A stretch of DNA of 47,496 bases from Acidobacteriota bacterium (lineage in GTDB: Bacteria > Actinomycetota > Acidimicrobiia > Acidimicrobiales > RAAP-2), in NCBI GenBank assembly GCA_018971385.1, contig JAGXAY010000007.1, positions 1 to 47,496 of the forward strand, read 5' to 3'. The translations under genes were made by a program, and so were the position numbers. Numbering within the stretch: the stretch's first letter is position 1; each line of letters opens with the position of its first letter. The notes below the pieces were generated by a model. That model made no database searches. It saw only the letters and a list, made by a program, of their open reading frames with translations, and was not told the DNA's origin. Below are positions 7,823 through 16,963 of the stretch, piece after piece.

Positions 7823-9572
7823 GGGCGGCCGGGAGACGGTCGCCGAACTGGGCGTAGTGCTCCTCGATGAGGGGAATCTCGCGACGCCAGTCCTCGACGT
7901 TCACCGAGAGGAGTTCCCTGAGGTCCTGCGCCGACATCGAGAGACCCTCGAGGGCGAGATCGTCCGGACGCGGAACTCGGCCGATAGCGGTCTCTTCGGC
8001 GCCGGCCTCTCCGTCGCGTCGACGGAAGATCCACTCGAGCACCCGGGAGTTCTCACCGAATCCGGGCCAGAGCCAGCGGCCGTCCGCGGACTTACGGAAC
8101 CAGTTGACGTAGTAGATGCTCGGGAGCTGTGACTCGTCGAAACGCTCGGCGAACTCCAGCCAGTGGGCGAAGTAGTCGGCCATGTTGTAGCCACAGAACG
8201 GGAGCATGGCGAAGGGATCGCGGCGCAGGTTACCCACCTGTCCGACCGCCGCCGCGGTGGTCTCGGAGGCCATGATCGATCCCATAAAGACGCCGTGGGC
8301 CCAGGAGAGCGACTCGGTCACGAGGGGCACGACGGAGGCGCGGCGCCCTCCGAAGAGGATGGCGTCAATCGGCACACCGGCCGGGTCCTCCCACTCCGGC
8401 GCGATGGCGGGGTCCTGGGCCGCCGGGGCGGTGAAGCGGGAGTTCGGGTGGGCCGCCGGCTTACCGGAGCTCGGGTCGTAGGGCTGACCACGCCAGTCGG
8501 TCAGATCCTCGCGGGGCTCCATACCCTCCCACCACACGTCCCCGTCACTGGTGAGGGCGACGTTGGTGAAGATGGTGTTCGCGCGCACCGACTCCATGGC
8601 GTTGGGATTGGTCTGGTAGTTCGTTCCCGGAGCGACTCCGAAGAAGCCGGCCTCCGGGTTGATCGCGTAGAGCCGCCCGTCGGGGCCGGGCTTCATCCAG
8701 CAGATGTCGTCCCCGATCGTCTCGACCGTCCAGCCCGGCAACGTGGGCACCAACATGGCCAGGTTGGTCTTGCCGCAGGCCGAAGGGAACGCCCCGGCGA
8801 TGTACTTCGACTCGCCCTCGGGACTCGTGATCTTCAAGATCAGCATGTGCTCAGCCAGCCAACCGCCCTCGCGACCCATCACCGACGCGATGCGCAGGGC
8901 GAAGCACTTCTTGCCGAGCAGGGCGTTACCGCCGTAGCCGGATCCGAAGGAGATGATCTCCTTCGTCTCGGGGAAGTGAACGATGTACTTGTGCTCGGCG
9001 TTGCAGGGCCAGGGCACGTCGGACTCACCTTCGGCGAGGGGCGCCCCCACCGAGTGCAGGGCCGGCACGAACTCGCCGTCACTGCCGAGTTGATCGAGCA
9101 CGGCTTGACCCATCCGCGTCATGATCTTCATGGAGGCGGCCACGTAGGCCGAGTCGGTGAGTTCCACCCCGATGTGGGCGATGCGTGATCCGAGGGGACC
9201 CATGGAGAAGGGGACGACGTAGAGGGTGCGGCCCTTCATGGAGCCGGCGAAGAGACCGTTCAGCGTGGCGCGCATCTCGGTCGGGTCGACCCAGTTGTTG
9301 GTGGGACCGGCGTCGGCCTGGTCCTTCGAACAGATGAAGGTGCGATCCTCCACGCGCGCGACGTCGGAGGGGTCGGAGGCGGCGTAGAAGGAGTGAGGGC
9401 GAAGCTCGTCGTTCAGCCGAATGAAGGTGCCGGCGTCGATGAGCTCCTGGCAGAGGGCGTCGTACTCCTCGTCCGACCCGTTGCACCAGTAGATACGATC
9501 GGGTGTTGTGAGTCGTGCGACCTCTTCCACCCATTCGATTAGGCGCGTGTTCGTCGTCGGGTATGTGTTCAC
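7773..9572 (-). CDS. pckG: Phosphoenolpyruvate carboxykinase (GTP)
   Basis: A 599-residue protein of typical length for the GTP-dependent enzyme, which converts oxaloacetate and GTP to phosphoenolpyruvate, GDP and CO2 in gluconeogenesis and anaplerosis. Visible signatures are the substrate-binding [13 protein letters not shown] motif, the P-loop [12 protein letters not shown] with the hyper-reactive Cys, the metal site region ([10 protein letters not shown]), and the guanine-binding region around [22 protein letters not shown] place the start at GTG 9572, because GAAGGAG lies 5 bases upstream and the conserved N-terminus ([14 protein letters not shown]) begins soon after; the frame opens further upstream to 9617 without homology. 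It is transcribed alone, divergent from thiL. Confidence 0.97.
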   Translation of the reverse strand: MNTYPTTNTRLIEWVEEVARLTTPDRIYWCNGSDEEYDALCQELIDAGTFIRLNDELRPHSFYAASDPSDVARVEDRTFICSKDQADAGPTNNWVDPTEMRATLNGLFAGSMKGRTLYVVPFSMGPLGSRIAHIGVELTDSAYVAASMKIMTRMGQAVLDQLGSDGEFVPALHSVGAPLAEGESDVPWPCNAEHKYIVHFPETKEIISFGSGYGGNALLGKKCFALRIASVMGREGGWLAEHMLILKITSPEGESKYIAGAFPSACGKTNLAMLVPTLPGWTVETIGDDICWMKPGPDGRLYAINPEAGFFGVAPGTNYQTNPNAMESVRANTIFTNVALTSDGDVWWEGMEPREDLTDWRGQPYDPSSGKPAAHPNSRFTAPAAQDPAIAPEWEDPAGVPIDAILFGGRRASVVPLVTESLSWAHGVFMGSIMASETTAAAVGQVGNLRRDPFAMLPFCGYNMADYFAHWLEFAERFDESQLPSIYYVNWFRKSADGRWLWPGFGENSRVLEWIFRRRDGEAGAEETAIGRVPRPDDLALEGLSMSAQDLRELLSVNVEDWRREIPLIEEHYAQFGDRLPAALRDEVARLAERVGEAS

Positions 9573-9635
9573 CGGAACTCCTTCGTGTCTCCCCGTCGGC
9601 GCACCGTTGCGCCGCACTTCGTTAGGCCCAGTGGC

Positions 9636-10580
9636 GTGACCTCGACACCGACGACCCCCGAGAGGGGCGGCCGGCGCGAGGACGCTGTTCTCGAGCGTAT
9701 CCTCGAAATTGTCGAGGGTAAAGGCTTATTGAAAGAAATTCGCATTATCGGTGACGACTGCGCCGTTCTCCCGCCTCTAGTGGGAGAAACCCTGGTCTCG
9801 ACCGACGTGTGCGTCTACGGAGTCCACCTCGACGAGACCCTCTTTTCCGTGGACGACCTGGGTTATAAGGCGATGACGAGTGCGATCTCCGACATCGCGG
9901 CCATGGGGGGACGGGTTCGCGGGGCCCTCGTGGGTGTCGCCGCCCCCGCGGGCACCGACCTCGAACTGTTACACCAGGGAGTCGCCCGGGCCGCGGAGTT
10001 GACCGGGTGCCCGGTGGTGGGGGGAGATCTCACGAGCGCTCCCCATCTCGCCGTCACCGTGACGGTGCTCGGGGAGTGCCCGAGTGGCGGAGCGATCCGA
10101 CGTTCCGGGGCGGCGGGTGGGGACACGCTCCTCGTGACCGGCCCCCTCGGACGGGCCGCCGCCGGCCTTCGTCGAGCGCGGGACGGGGCGTCGGGTCAGG
10201 ACGAACTCGTCCTCGCCCAGCGTCACCCCTGGCCGCGTCTCGCGGAGGGCCAGGCCGCCCGGGGGGCGCGAGTGAGCGCGATGATGGATCTCTCAGACGG
10301 GCTCGCTCTCGACCTCGATCGGCTGGCTCGAGCCTCGGGGGTCGGCGTCGAGATTGACAACGTCCCGGTGGCGGAGGGCGCGACACCGGAGGAGGCCTGG
10401 AGCGGGGGAGAGGACTACGAACTACTGATCGCCACTCCCGAACCCGACCGCCTCGCGATGATTTTCGCGGACCGGGGTCTTCGCCCACCCCTACGAATCG
10501 GGCGTTGCGTGGACGACGCGATGGTGCGCCGACGGGACGGACGGACCTTTACCGGCGAGGGTTTTCAGCACTCCTGGTAG
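9636..10580 (+). CDS. thiL: Thiamine-monophosphate kinase
   Basis: A 314-residue PurM-type ATP-binding enzyme that phosphorylates thiamine monophosphate to the cofactor thiamine diphosphate. Diagnostic segments are IGDDCAVL near the N-terminus, the [17 protein letters not shown] nucleotide region, [36 protein letters not shown] and the GGEDYELL signature near the C-terminus. GTG 9636 is chosen because it follows a TAGGCC hexamer by 7 bases and precedes the conserved part; the frame opens upstream at 9585. It converges with rpmB, leaving a 19-base gap. Confidence 0.93.
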   Translation: MTSTPTTPERGGRREDAVLERILEIVEGKGLLKEIRIIGDDCAVLPPLVGETLVSTDVCVYGVHLDETLFSVDDLGYKAMTSAISDIAAMGGRVRGALVGVAAPAGTDLELLHQGVARAAELTGCPVVGGDLTSAPHLAVTVTVLGECPSGGAIRRSGAAGGDTLLVTGPLGRAAAGLRRARDGASGQDELVLAQRHPWPRLAEGQAARGARVSAMMDLSDGLALDLDRLARASGVGVEIDNVPVAEGATPEEAWSGGEDYELLIATPEPDRLAMIFADRGLRPPLRIGRCVDDAMVRRRDGRTFTGEGFQHSW

Positions 10581-10599
10581 GGCGACGAGCGCCCGGAGG

Positions 10600-10809
10600 C
10601 TAGGCCGAGGGTTGGCGACGGACCGGCTTCGTGACCTTGCCCGAGCGCAGGCACCCGGTGCACACGTTCAAGCGGGTCGGCGTCTGGCCGACGAGGGCGC
10701 GCACGCGCTGGATGTTCGGGTTCCAACGGCGCTTGGTGCGACGGTGGGAGTGGGACACGTTCATACCGAAGGACGGCTTCTTACCGCAGATGTCGCAGAC
10801 CGATGCCAT
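10600..10809 (-). CDS. rpmB: 50S ribosomal protein L28 (bL28)
   Basis: A 69-residue protein with the bL28 pattern: [26 protein letters not shown], then [10 protein letters not shown] and a second Cys pair (CTGCLRSGK). The CxxC pairs indicate the zinc-binding form. ATG 10809 has GAAGGAG 7 bases upstream. It is encoded opposite to the surrounding block. Its likely -10 (TACAAT at 10869-10874, minus strand) overlaps the -10 of the divergent DAK2 gene. Confidence 0.96.
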   Translation of the reverse strand: MASVCDICGKKPSFGMNVSHSHRRTKRRWNPNIQRVRALVGQTPTRLNVCTGCLRSGKVTKPVRRQPSA

Positions 10810-10868
10810 GAACGTACTCCTTCGCCGTGACCCACCCGCTTTCGGGCGGCCCCTTCAACCGGGAATCA

Positions 10869-10878
10869 ATTGTAGCAT
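10869..10878. promoter_or_regulatory. Overlapping divergent -10 elements of rpmB and the DAK2 gene
   Basis: On the minus strand TACAAT occupies 10874-10869 and would serve rpmB with a 60-base leader. On the plus strand TAGCAT occupies 10873-10878, 8 bases before the ATG at 10887. The two hexamers share two base pairs, so RNA polymerase could occupy only one at a time. Confidence 0.4.
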
Positions 10879-10886
10879 CGCTTTCG

Positions 10887-12494
10887 ATGTCCGTCTCCAC
10901 CGCCCTCTCGCCCAGTGACCTCAAGCGGGCGGTGGGACTCTTCGCCGATCTCCTGCGACGAGACCAGGGGGCGATCAATCGTCTGAACGTCTATCCCGTT
11001 CCCGACGGAGACACCGGGACCAACATGGCCCTCACCATGGCCGCCGTCGTGGCCGACGTTTCCGTTCTCGACGACGAAGCCCCTCTCGCCGAGGTCTGCC
11101 GGGCGGTCGGGCACGGGGCGCTCATGGGTGCGCGGGGTAACTCCGGGGTCATTCTGGCCCAGATGTTGCGCGGACTGGTGAGCGCCTTCGAACACCTGAC
11201 GACGGTGGAGGCCCCCGCCTTCATTGAGGGACTGCGTCGGGCCGACGAGTCGGCCCGTCAAGCGGTGGAGCGACCAGTGGAGGGAACGATTCTCTCCGTC
11301 GCCCGGGCGGCCTCCGCCGCGACGGTGGGGTTGTCTCGTCTGGTCGACGTGGTGCACTCGGCCCGCGACGCCGCCCGTGAGGCCCTGGCGAAGACCACCC
11401 ACCAACTGGACGTCCTCGCTCGCGCGGGCGTGGTCGACTCCGGTGGATCGGGACTGGTTCTCTGGTTCGAGGCCCTCTGCCACGTCATCGCCGGTGACGA
11501 GTTGCCCGCCCCACTCCCCGAGACCGGTCCGAGCGAGGCGGGGGTTTCTCCCAACGAGTCGGCCGGCGATCAGCGCTACGAGGTGATGTTCATTCTCGAC
11601 GGCGCGGACGATCTCATGGGTGAGTTTCGCGCCGCCTGGAGCCTGATCGGTGACTCCATTGTGGTCGTGGGCTCGGAGGGTCTCTACAACTGCCACATTC
11701 ACACCAACGACATCGGGGCCGCGATTGAGGCGGCCCTCGTGGTGGGGCGTCCCTCGAGCATTCGGGTGAGTGACCTCTCCGAACAGGTGCTTGCTCACCG
11801 CGAGCCGGAGGTGGCGGCGCCCGTCTCGAACGAGGTCGTCCCGTGCGCCGTCGTGGCGGTGGTTGCCGGAGCGGGAGTGGCCAGCCTCTTCACCTCGCTC
11901 GGGTGTCGCGCCCTCGTCGAGGGGGGCCAGTCGATGAATCCCTCGACGGCGGACGTCGTGAGCGCCATTGGACGGAGCCGGGCCGAGAGCGTGGTTGTTC
12001 TCGCGAACAACCCGAACGTTCGTCTCGCCGTCGAGCAGGCGGTGGACCTCGTGGAGGTCCCGGTCGCCGTCGTCGCCACGACCTCGCCCGTCCAGGGTCT
12101 CGCCGCCATGCTCGCCTACTCCAGTACTCGATCCCACGAGGAGAACGCCGCCGCGATGCGTGAGGCGGCCGAGGCGGTGCGACCCTACGAACTGACGCGC
12201 GCGGTGCGATCGACCTCGAGCGCGGCCGGGGAGATCGCGCCCGGGGACTGGATCGGGGTGTCGGGCAAAGAGGTCGTCGTCGTCGAGTCGACTCTCGAGA
12301 GCGCCCTGCTCGCCCTCGTTACTCGGGCCCTCGACGAGGGCGGCGAACTCGTGACGCTCGTTGAGGGCGTCGACGCCGACCCCGCGTTGAGTGACCGGGT
12401 CCGCCAGGTCGTCGGGGAGAACTACGAGGGAGTTGACGTCGAAGTGCACCGGGGCGGACAACCGGTCTACGCATACCTTCTCGGCGTCGAGTAA
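10887..12494 (+). CDS. DAK2 domain fusion protein (YloV / FakA-like)
   Basis: A 535-residue protein. The N-terminal DAK2 (DhaL-type) nucleotide domain has the NVYPVPDGDTGTNM metal/ATP motif, GARGNSGVILAQ and VDSGGSGLV. The middle region has the YEVMFILDG and NCHIHTNDIGAAIEAA motifs of the YloV/FakA family, and a C-terminal domain follows. Family members act as the kinase subunit that phosphorylates fatty acids bound to FakB, but no fakB is visible here, so that role is by family only. ATG 10887 is preferred to GTG 10827 because of the -10 at 10873-10878 and the position of the conserved start. The stop codon touches the recG start (TAA then GTG), so the two are co-translated. Confidence 0.92.
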   Translation: MSVSTALSPSDLKRAVGLFADLLRRDQGAINRLNVYPVPDGDTGTNMALTMAAVVADVSVLDDEAPLAEVCRAVGHGALMGARGNSGVILAQMLRGLVSAFEHLTTVEAPAFIEGLRRADESARQAVERPVEGTILSVARAASAATVGLSRLVDVVHSARDAAREALAKTTHQLDVLARAGVVDSGGSGLVLWFEALCHVIAGDELPAPLPETGPSEAGVSPNESAGDQRYEVMFILDGADDLMGEFRAAWSLIGDSIVVVGSEGLYNCHIHTNDIGAAIEAALVVGRPSSIRVSDLSEQVLAHREPEVAAPVSNEVVPCAVVAVVAGAGVASLFTSLGCRALVEGGQSMNPSTADVVSAIGRSRAESVVVLANNPNVRLAVEQAVDLVEVPVAVVATTSPVQGLAAMLAYSSTRSHEENAAAMREAAEAVRPYELTRAVRSTSSAAGEIAPGDWIGVSGKEVVVVESTLESALLALVTRALDEGGELVTLVEGVDADPALSDRVRQVVGENYEGVDVEVHRGGQPVYAYLLGVE

Positions 12495-14690
12495 GTGAGT
12501 GACCCGGTCCCTCGCCGACTGAGTGACCTCGAAGCGGTCGACCTGTCGCGACTACGACACGTGGGGCCGAAACGACTAGACGCCCTCGAGAAACTCGGAC
12601 TGACCACCGCTCTCGACCTCTTGACCTTCTATCCGCGCCGCTACCTGTACCGGGGGGCTCGGGTGGACCTTAGTGACATGAAGGTGGGCGACGAGGCCGC
12701 TATTCTCGCCCGGGTCGAGCGCTCGAGTGCCCGGCGAACCCGCCAGGGCCGAGCCCTGGTGGAGGTCGAGGTCTCCGACGCCGGAGAGCAGATTCGGGTG
12801 AGCTTCTTCAATCAGAGTTGGCGACACCGTCAACTCCCCGAGGGAACGCGGGCCATCTTCTACGGGAAACTCACTGAGTACCGGGGCCAACGCCAAATGG
12901 TGAACCCCACCGTCGACGTGGTGGAGGGAGAACTGGAGGAGGGGTCTCGTCGGCGTACGAGCGGCGCCCTCGCCATCTACCCGGCGACCGCTCGGGCGGG
13001 GGTGAGTAGTTGGGAGATCGCCGGATTCGTCGACGAGAGCCTCCGCCGAGCCGGTCCCCTGGAGGACCCTCTCGACGAGGAGTGGCGCCGGGAGTGGGAT
13101 CTTCTCTCGCGTACCGAGGCCTACTGGAATATCCATCAACCCTCGGAGCCCGACATGGCGACGAAGGCCCGGCGCCGTCTCGTCTTCGACGAGTTCGTTC
13201 GCCTCCAGCTCCTGGTCGCCCTGCGCCGGCGCCGCCTGCGTTCGCGGGAGTCCGGTGTCAGTCATCCGGTTCACCCCGCCGATCTTGATCCGCTCACCCC
13301 GGTGGAGGACCTCACCCTCCTCGGTCAGTTTCTCCGGGCCCACCCCTTCTCGCTGACCGGGGCCCAACGACGGGTGCTCGAGGAGATCGTGCACGACATG
13401 GCCGCCCCCGTTCCCATGCACCGTCTGGTCCAGGGCGACGTCGGGTCCGGTAAGACGTTGGTCGCGACGGCGACCCTGGTGATGGCGATCGCCGGAGGAC
13501 GCCAGGGGGCCCTCATGGCGCCGACCGAGGTCCTGGCCGACCAGCTCTACTCCGCTCTTCGGCGGGACCTCGCTCGGCTGGAGGTGGACGACCCCCGGGT
13601 GCTCGGGGAGCGCCGTCCGGTTCGCGTGGCTGTCCTGAGTGCTCGGGTGAAGACGCGAGACCGGACGGGCATTCTCGCGGGCCTTCGCCAGGGGGACATC
13701 GACGTGGTCGTCGGAACGCACTCACTTCTCCACGATGACGTCCGATTCGCCCGGCTCGGACTCGTCGTCATCGACGAGCAGCACCGCTTTGGCGTCGAGC
13801 AACGCGCGACGCTGCGCGACAAGGGGCGGCGAGCGTCGGCGGAAGACCGTGACCCCGATCTTCTCGTGATGACCGCGACGCCGATTCCTCGCACCGCGGC
13901 CCTCGCGGTCTTCGGGGACCTTGACCGCTCGACCATCGACGAGTTACCCCCCGGTCGACGCCCCGTCGCCACGACGTGGATTCGTGAGACGAGCGAGGAG
14001 GGACGGGTCTGGGCGCGGGTGCGCGAGGAGGTGGCGGCCGGACGACGTGCGTACGTCATCTGTCCCCTGGTCGAGGAGTCGGAGCGGGCCGAAGCCACGT
14101 CGGCGGTCGCGGAGCGAACGCGCCTCGCGACCGGGGAACTCGCGGGACTCGCCGTAGGACTCCTCCACGGGCAGATGACGAGTGCGGAGAAGGAGGAGGC
14201 CCTCACTCTCTTTCGTCGCGGCGACACCCCCGTTCTCGTCGCCACGGTCGTGGTGGAGGTGGGCGTGGACGTCCCCGAGGCGAGCGTCATCGTCATCGAG
14301 GACGCCTGGCGTTTCGGACTCGCTCAGCTCCACCAGTTGCGCGGACGGGTCGGCCGGGGCGAGGCGGCCAGTGAGTGCTACCTCCTCGGTGAAGCCCCCA
14401 CTCTCGAGGCCGAGGAGCGTCTCGGCGCCCTCGAACGTCTGGCCGACGGTTTCGCCGTCGCCGAAGCCGACCTCAGCCTCCGGGGGGAGGGGACCCTCAT
14501 GGGGGCCCGCCAGCGGGGCCGGAGCGATCTTCGGCTCGGTAACCTCGTACGCGACGCCGACCTCCTCGAGCTCGCCCAGCGAGCGGCCGAGCGGATCGCC
14601 GACGCCGGACTGAGCCGGGAGGGGGAGTGGGCGGCCGAGATCCGCACCCTCATCGAGCCCGACGAGGCGGAGTTCCTCTTCCGTTCCTAA
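12495..14690 (+). CDS. recG: ATP-dependent DNA helicase RecG
   Basis: A 731-residue helicase that remodels stalled replication forks and Holliday junctions. The N-terminal wedge/OB region (about 1-200) has the typical LTFYPRRYLYRG segment. The helicase core shows motif I GDVGSGKT, motif Ia MAPTEVLADQ, motif II as DEQH in VIDEQHRFGVEQR, motif III MTATPIPRT, and motifs V and VI (TTVVEVGVDVPEA-like and QLRGRVGRG). The C-terminal FAVAEADLSLRGEGTLMGARQRG block is also RecG-specific. GTG 12495 directly abuts the preceding stop codon. Full length, no anomaly. Confidence 0.97.
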   Translation: MSDPVPRRLSDLEAVDLSRLRHVGPKRLDALEKLGLTTALDLLTFYPRRYLYRGARVDLSDMKVGDEAAILARVERSSARRTRQGRALVEVEVSDAGEQIRVSFFNQSWRHRQLPEGTRAIFYGKLTEYRGQRQMVNPTVDVVEGELEEGSRRRTSGALAIYPATARAGVSSWEIAGFVDESLRRAGPLEDPLDEEWRREWDLLSRTEAYWNIHQPSEPDMATKARRRLVFDEFVRLQLLVALRRRRLRSRESGVSHPVHPADLDPLTPVEDLTLLGQFLRAHPFSLTGAQRRVLEEIVHDMAAPVPMHRLVQGDVGSGKTLVATATLVMAIAGGRQGALMAPTEVLADQLYSALRRDLARLEVDDPRVLGERRPVRVAVLSARVKTRDRTGILAGLRQGDIDVVVGTHSLLHDDVRFARLGLVVIDEQHRFGVEQRATLRDKGRRASAEDRDPDLLVMTATPIPRTAALAVFGDLDRSTIDELPPGRRPVATTWIRETSEEGRVWARVREEVAAGRRAYVICPLVEESERAEATSAVAERTRLATGELAGLAVGLLHGQMTSAEKEEALTLFRRGDTPVLVATVVVEVGVDVPEASVIVIEDAWRFGLAQLHQLRGRVGRGEAASECYLLGEAPTLEAEERLGALERLADGFAVAEADLSLRGEGTLMGARQRGRSDLRLGNLVRDADLLELAQRAAERIADAGLSREGEWAAEIRTLIEPDEAEFLFRS

Positions 14691-14697
14691 TCTCGCC

Positions 14698-14703
14698 TAG
14701 CCT
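14698..14703 (+). promoter_or_regulatory. -10 element TAGCCT of rsmD, leaderless type
   Basis: TAGCCT lies just after the recG stop and ends 7 bases before the GTG at 14711. The apparent GAGG next to the start is too close for a normal ribosome binding site. Confidence 0.45.
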
Positions 14704-14710
14704 CTCCGAG

Positions 14711-15235
14711 GTGAGAATCATCGCCGGTTCCGCTCGTGGACGACCGCTACGCGCGAAGTTGCCCGACACCGTACGGCCGACGACCGACTACGCCCGCGAG
14801 GCCATCTTCTCGATGCTGGAGAGTCGGGGGGGCCTGCACGGCTTGGTCGTCGTGGACCTCTTCTGCGGATCTGGGGCCCTCGGCCTCGAGGCGCTCTCGC
14901 GCGGGGCCTCGGAGGTGTACTTCGTCGACTCCGATCCGGCCTGTCTGGAGGCGGCTCGCTCCAACTACGCGACCCTCGGCTTCGAGGCGCGCGCTCACTT
15001 CGTGCGGGCGACGCTGCCCTCATGGCGAGTACCCGACTCCGTCGACCTCGTGTTGATGGATCCCCCCTACGGCCCCCTCGACACGGGAGCGGTGCTCGGG
15101 GAGTCGCGGGTGTCCCGGGTCGTGGTCGAGAACGATCGATTTGTGGAGGCGCCGGGCTACGACGTCGTGAAACAGAAGCGTTACGGAACTACGCTGGTGA
15201 CGATGTTGGAGCCGACCGCGCAGGACGTGTCGTGA
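14711..15235 (+). CDS. rsmD: 16S rRNA (guanine(966)-N2)-methyltransferase
   Basis: A 174-residue SAM-dependent methyltransferase. The RsmD N-terminus RIIAGSARGR is followed by VRPTTDYAREAIFSML, the SAM-binding VVDLFCGSGALGLEALSRGA, the acidic SDPACLEA region and the catalytic DPPYGP motif. It would methylate G966 of 16S rRNA (E. coli numbering). I chose GTG 14711 since the conserved start follows at once; the frame is open upstream into recG. Its stop overlaps the coaD start by four bases (GTGA), the usual rsmD-coaD pairing. Confidence 0.95.
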   Translation: MRIIAGSARGRPLRAKLPDTVRPTTDYAREAIFSMLESRGGLHGLVVVDLFCGSGALGLEALSRGASEVYFVDSDPACLEAARSNYATLGFEARAHFVRATLPSWRVPDSVDLVLMDPPYGPLDTGAVLGESRVSRVVVENDRFVEAPGYDVVKQKRYGTTLVTMLEPTAQDVS

Positions 15236-15720
15236 CCATCGGACTGATTCCGGGCTCCTTCGACCCCTTTCACAACGGCCACCTCGAGGTCGTGGAGCGG
15301 GCCTCGGTGATCTTCGACGAGATCGTCGTGGCGGCCATCCGTAATCCGCAAAAGTCCCAACCCATGTTCACGCTGGACGAGCGTCGCGAGATGATCGCCG
15401 AGTCCCTCGTGCACGTCACGAACGTGTCCATCGTGTCCATCTCGACACTCCTCGTCAACGTGGCCCGCGACGTGGGGGCGACGGCCATCGTGAAGGGTCT
15501 GCGCGCGGTGTCGGACTTCGAGAGTGAACTTCAGATGGCCCAGATGAATCGCTCCCTCTCCGGGGTCGAGACCCTCTTTATCCCGACGAGTTCCCACCAC
15601 TCCTTCATCGCGTCGCGTCTCCTGCGCGAAGTGGCGCGCCTCGGTGGGGACGTGTCGGCCTTCGTCCCCCCGCCCGTCGCTCGTCGACTGGCCCAGAACC
15701 ACCTCGGAGAGTCCTCATGA
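15232..15720 (+). CDS. coaD: Phosphopantetheine adenylyltransferase
   Basis: A 162-residue nucleotidyltransferase of standard length, catalysing the penultimate step of coenzyme A synthesis (4'-phosphopantetheine plus ATP to dephospho-CoA). It has the N-terminal GSFDPFHNGHLEV motif with the HxGH-type site, AIVKGLRAVSDFESELQMAQMNR, and the ISSTLLR-like block, here TSSHHSFIASRLLREVA. Both ends overlap neighbours by four bases (GTGA with rsmD, ATGA with the next gene), so it is translationally coupled. Confidence 0.96.
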   Translation: MTIGLIPGSFDPFHNGHLEVVERASVIFDEIVVAAIRNPQKSQPMFTLDERREMIAESLVHVTNVSIVSISTLLVNVARDVGATAIVKGLRAVSDFESELQMAQMNRSLSGVETLFIPTSSHHSFIASRLLREVARLGGDVSAFVPPPVARRLAQNHLGESS

Positions 15721-16373
15721 GCACCTTTGATACCCACTCGTACGACGACGAGTTCGAGGTCTACGGCGCCGTCTCCTCCGAGGAGGCGCCGGCCGACGAG
15801 TACGCCTGGGACGCCTTCGCGCCCGCGCAAGCCCCCGAAGCGCCCCGCCACGTGCGTCGGGGCCTCGAGGACGTCATCGGCGACCTGGTGGAGATCATCG
15901 AGACGGCGAAACAGATGCCGCTTTCCAACTCGGCCCTGATCTCGCGCGACGAGGTCCTGGAGTTGTTGCGCGAAGCGATGGACCTCGTGCCCGACGAGAT
16001 TCGTCAAGCGCGCCACGTCCTCTCTTCGGCCGACGTCATTTTGGAGCGAGCCGAAGTGGAAGCGAACCAACTTCTCGACGAGGTGCGCGCCCGCGCCGCC
16101 TCGATGGTGGAGAAGGCCGAGGTCGTGCGCCTGGCTCGCCAGCGCGCCGAGCAGATTGTTCTCGAAGCTAAGGCCCAGGCGCGTCAGCGCATCATCGAGG
16201 CCGACGAGTACATCGATGGCAAGCTGGGCGGCTTCGAAGTCGTCCTCGGTCGACTGGCGAAGTCCACCGCCTCGGCCCGCGAAGCGATGAACTCGCGGAC
16301 CATGCCGGCCGGACTGCTCACTCCGGCGACGGAGGCTCCGGCGACGACCTTCTTCGACCAGGAACGGGAGTAG
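15717..16373 (+). CDS. SepIVA/DivIVA-like coiled-coil protein
   Basis: A 218-residue protein with an acidic, low-complexity N-terminus (about 1-45) and then a long Ala/Glu/Arg-rich region (about 85-185) that should form a coiled coil, ending in a short disordered tail. Mycobacterial SepIVA, a DivIVA-domain septum factor, sits at the same spot next to DUF177, rnc, mutM and smc, and this protein has the same character, so a division or cell-wall-growth role is likely by synteny. Sequence alone would also allow an ATP-synthase-b-like label, which automated tools often give to such coiled coils. ATG 15717 overlaps the coaD stop. Confidence 0.7.
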   Translation: MSTFDTHSYDDEFEVYGAVSSEEAPADEYAWDAFAPAQAPEAPRHVRRGLEDVIGDLVEIIETAKQMPLSNSALISRDEVLELLREAMDLVPDEIRQARHVLSSADVILERAEVEANQLLDEVRARAASMVEKAEVVRLARQRAEQIVLEAKAQARQRIIEADEYIDGKLGGFEVVLGRLAKSTASAREAMNSRTMPAGLLTPATEAPATTFFDQERE

Positions 16374-16377
16374 CTCG

Positions 16378-16536
16378 GTGGCCTCACCCTACGAGGTCCC
16401 GGTCACCGCGCTCCTGCGCACGGTCCCGACGACGAGTCGGGTGGAGTTCGTTGCTCCCTTTGACCCCCTCCACTAGTTCGAGCCCCGCGGACCCGTCGAG
16501 ACTGACGTCGATCCCGACGAGCCGGTACGGGTCGAG
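16378..16536 (+). other. N-terminal coding part of the DUF177 gene, interrupted by an in-frame TAG
   Basis: Translation from GTG 16378 in the frame of the downstream DUF177 gene gives a normal DUF177 N-terminus (SPYEVPVTALLR, then SRVEFVAPFDPLH). A TAG follows at 16474-16476, after which coding continues as FEPRGPVETDVDPDEPVRVEV into the body of the protein. One base change (GAG to TAG) explains it. Codon use is normal on both sides. It is either a true nonsense mutation or a sequencing or assembly error. Confidence 0.8.
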
Positions 16537-16932
16537 GTGACCCTGCAGAGTTTCTCCGGGGGAGTGCACGTCCGCGGTCAGCTCTCCACGACCTGGCACG
16601 GCGTCTGTCGGCGCTGCGGCGTCGTGGTGCGCGAGGAGACCTCCGTCCCGGTGAAGGAGCGCTACGTCGAGCACCCCGGTCCCGAGGACGAGGAGGCCTA
16701 CACCTTCGAGCACGACATTCTCGACCTCGCCCCCCTCGTGCACGAGCTGATTTTGCTGGATTTGCCCCTCGCCCCCCTCTGTCGCCCGGACTGTCGGGGA
16801 CTCTGTCCGGTCTGTGGCGGGGACCGCAACGAGACCGACTGTGACTGCGCGGCACCCCTCGACCCCCGGTGGGCTACACTGGACGGGCTCTTCGCGGACG
16901 ACCTGAAGTCGTCTCTCGAGGGTGAGGACTAG
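16537..16932 (+). CDS. DUF177 (YceD) family protein, main open part
   Basis: A 131-residue open frame holding most of the DUF177/YceD fold: FSGGVHVRGQLSTTWHGVCRRC, EERYVEHP-like strands, DLAPLVHELILLDLPLAPLC and the Cys-rich end CRGLCPVCGGDRNETDCDC. YceD is needed for 23S rRNA and L32 homeostasis in some bacteria and is encoded directly upstream of rpmF, as here. The GTG at 16537 has no ribosome binding site and lies inside a conserved strand, so it is unlikely to be the natural start; that is GTG 16378, cut off by the TAG at 16474. The product may be absent, or made by readthrough or weak internal initiation. Confidence 0.8.
   Translation: MTLQSFSGGVHVRGQLSTTWHGVCRRCGVVVREETSVPVKERYVEHPGPEDEEAYTFEHDILDLAPLVHELILLDLPLAPLCRPDCRGLCPVCGGDRNETDCDCAAPLDPRWATLDGLFADDLKSSLEGED
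16875..16880 (+). promoter_or_regulatory. Possible internal -10 element TACACT upstream of rpmF
   Basis: TACACT lies within the end of the DUF177 gene, 83 bases before the rpmF start. It would allow rpmF and plsX to be transcribed independently. Confidence 0.25.
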
Positions 16933-16963
16933 GGGCGCGGCCCCCGGGTGAAAGAGACGATCG

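Noticed and set aside
10866-12461. 531-residue open frame antisense to the DAK2 gene
   Set aside because: It is rich in Gly, His and Arg, as expected for the complement of GC-rich coding DNA, and fully opposes a well-supported gene. Similar long antisense frames over pckG, recG, plsX, ffh and the GT-C-like gene were dropped for the same reason.
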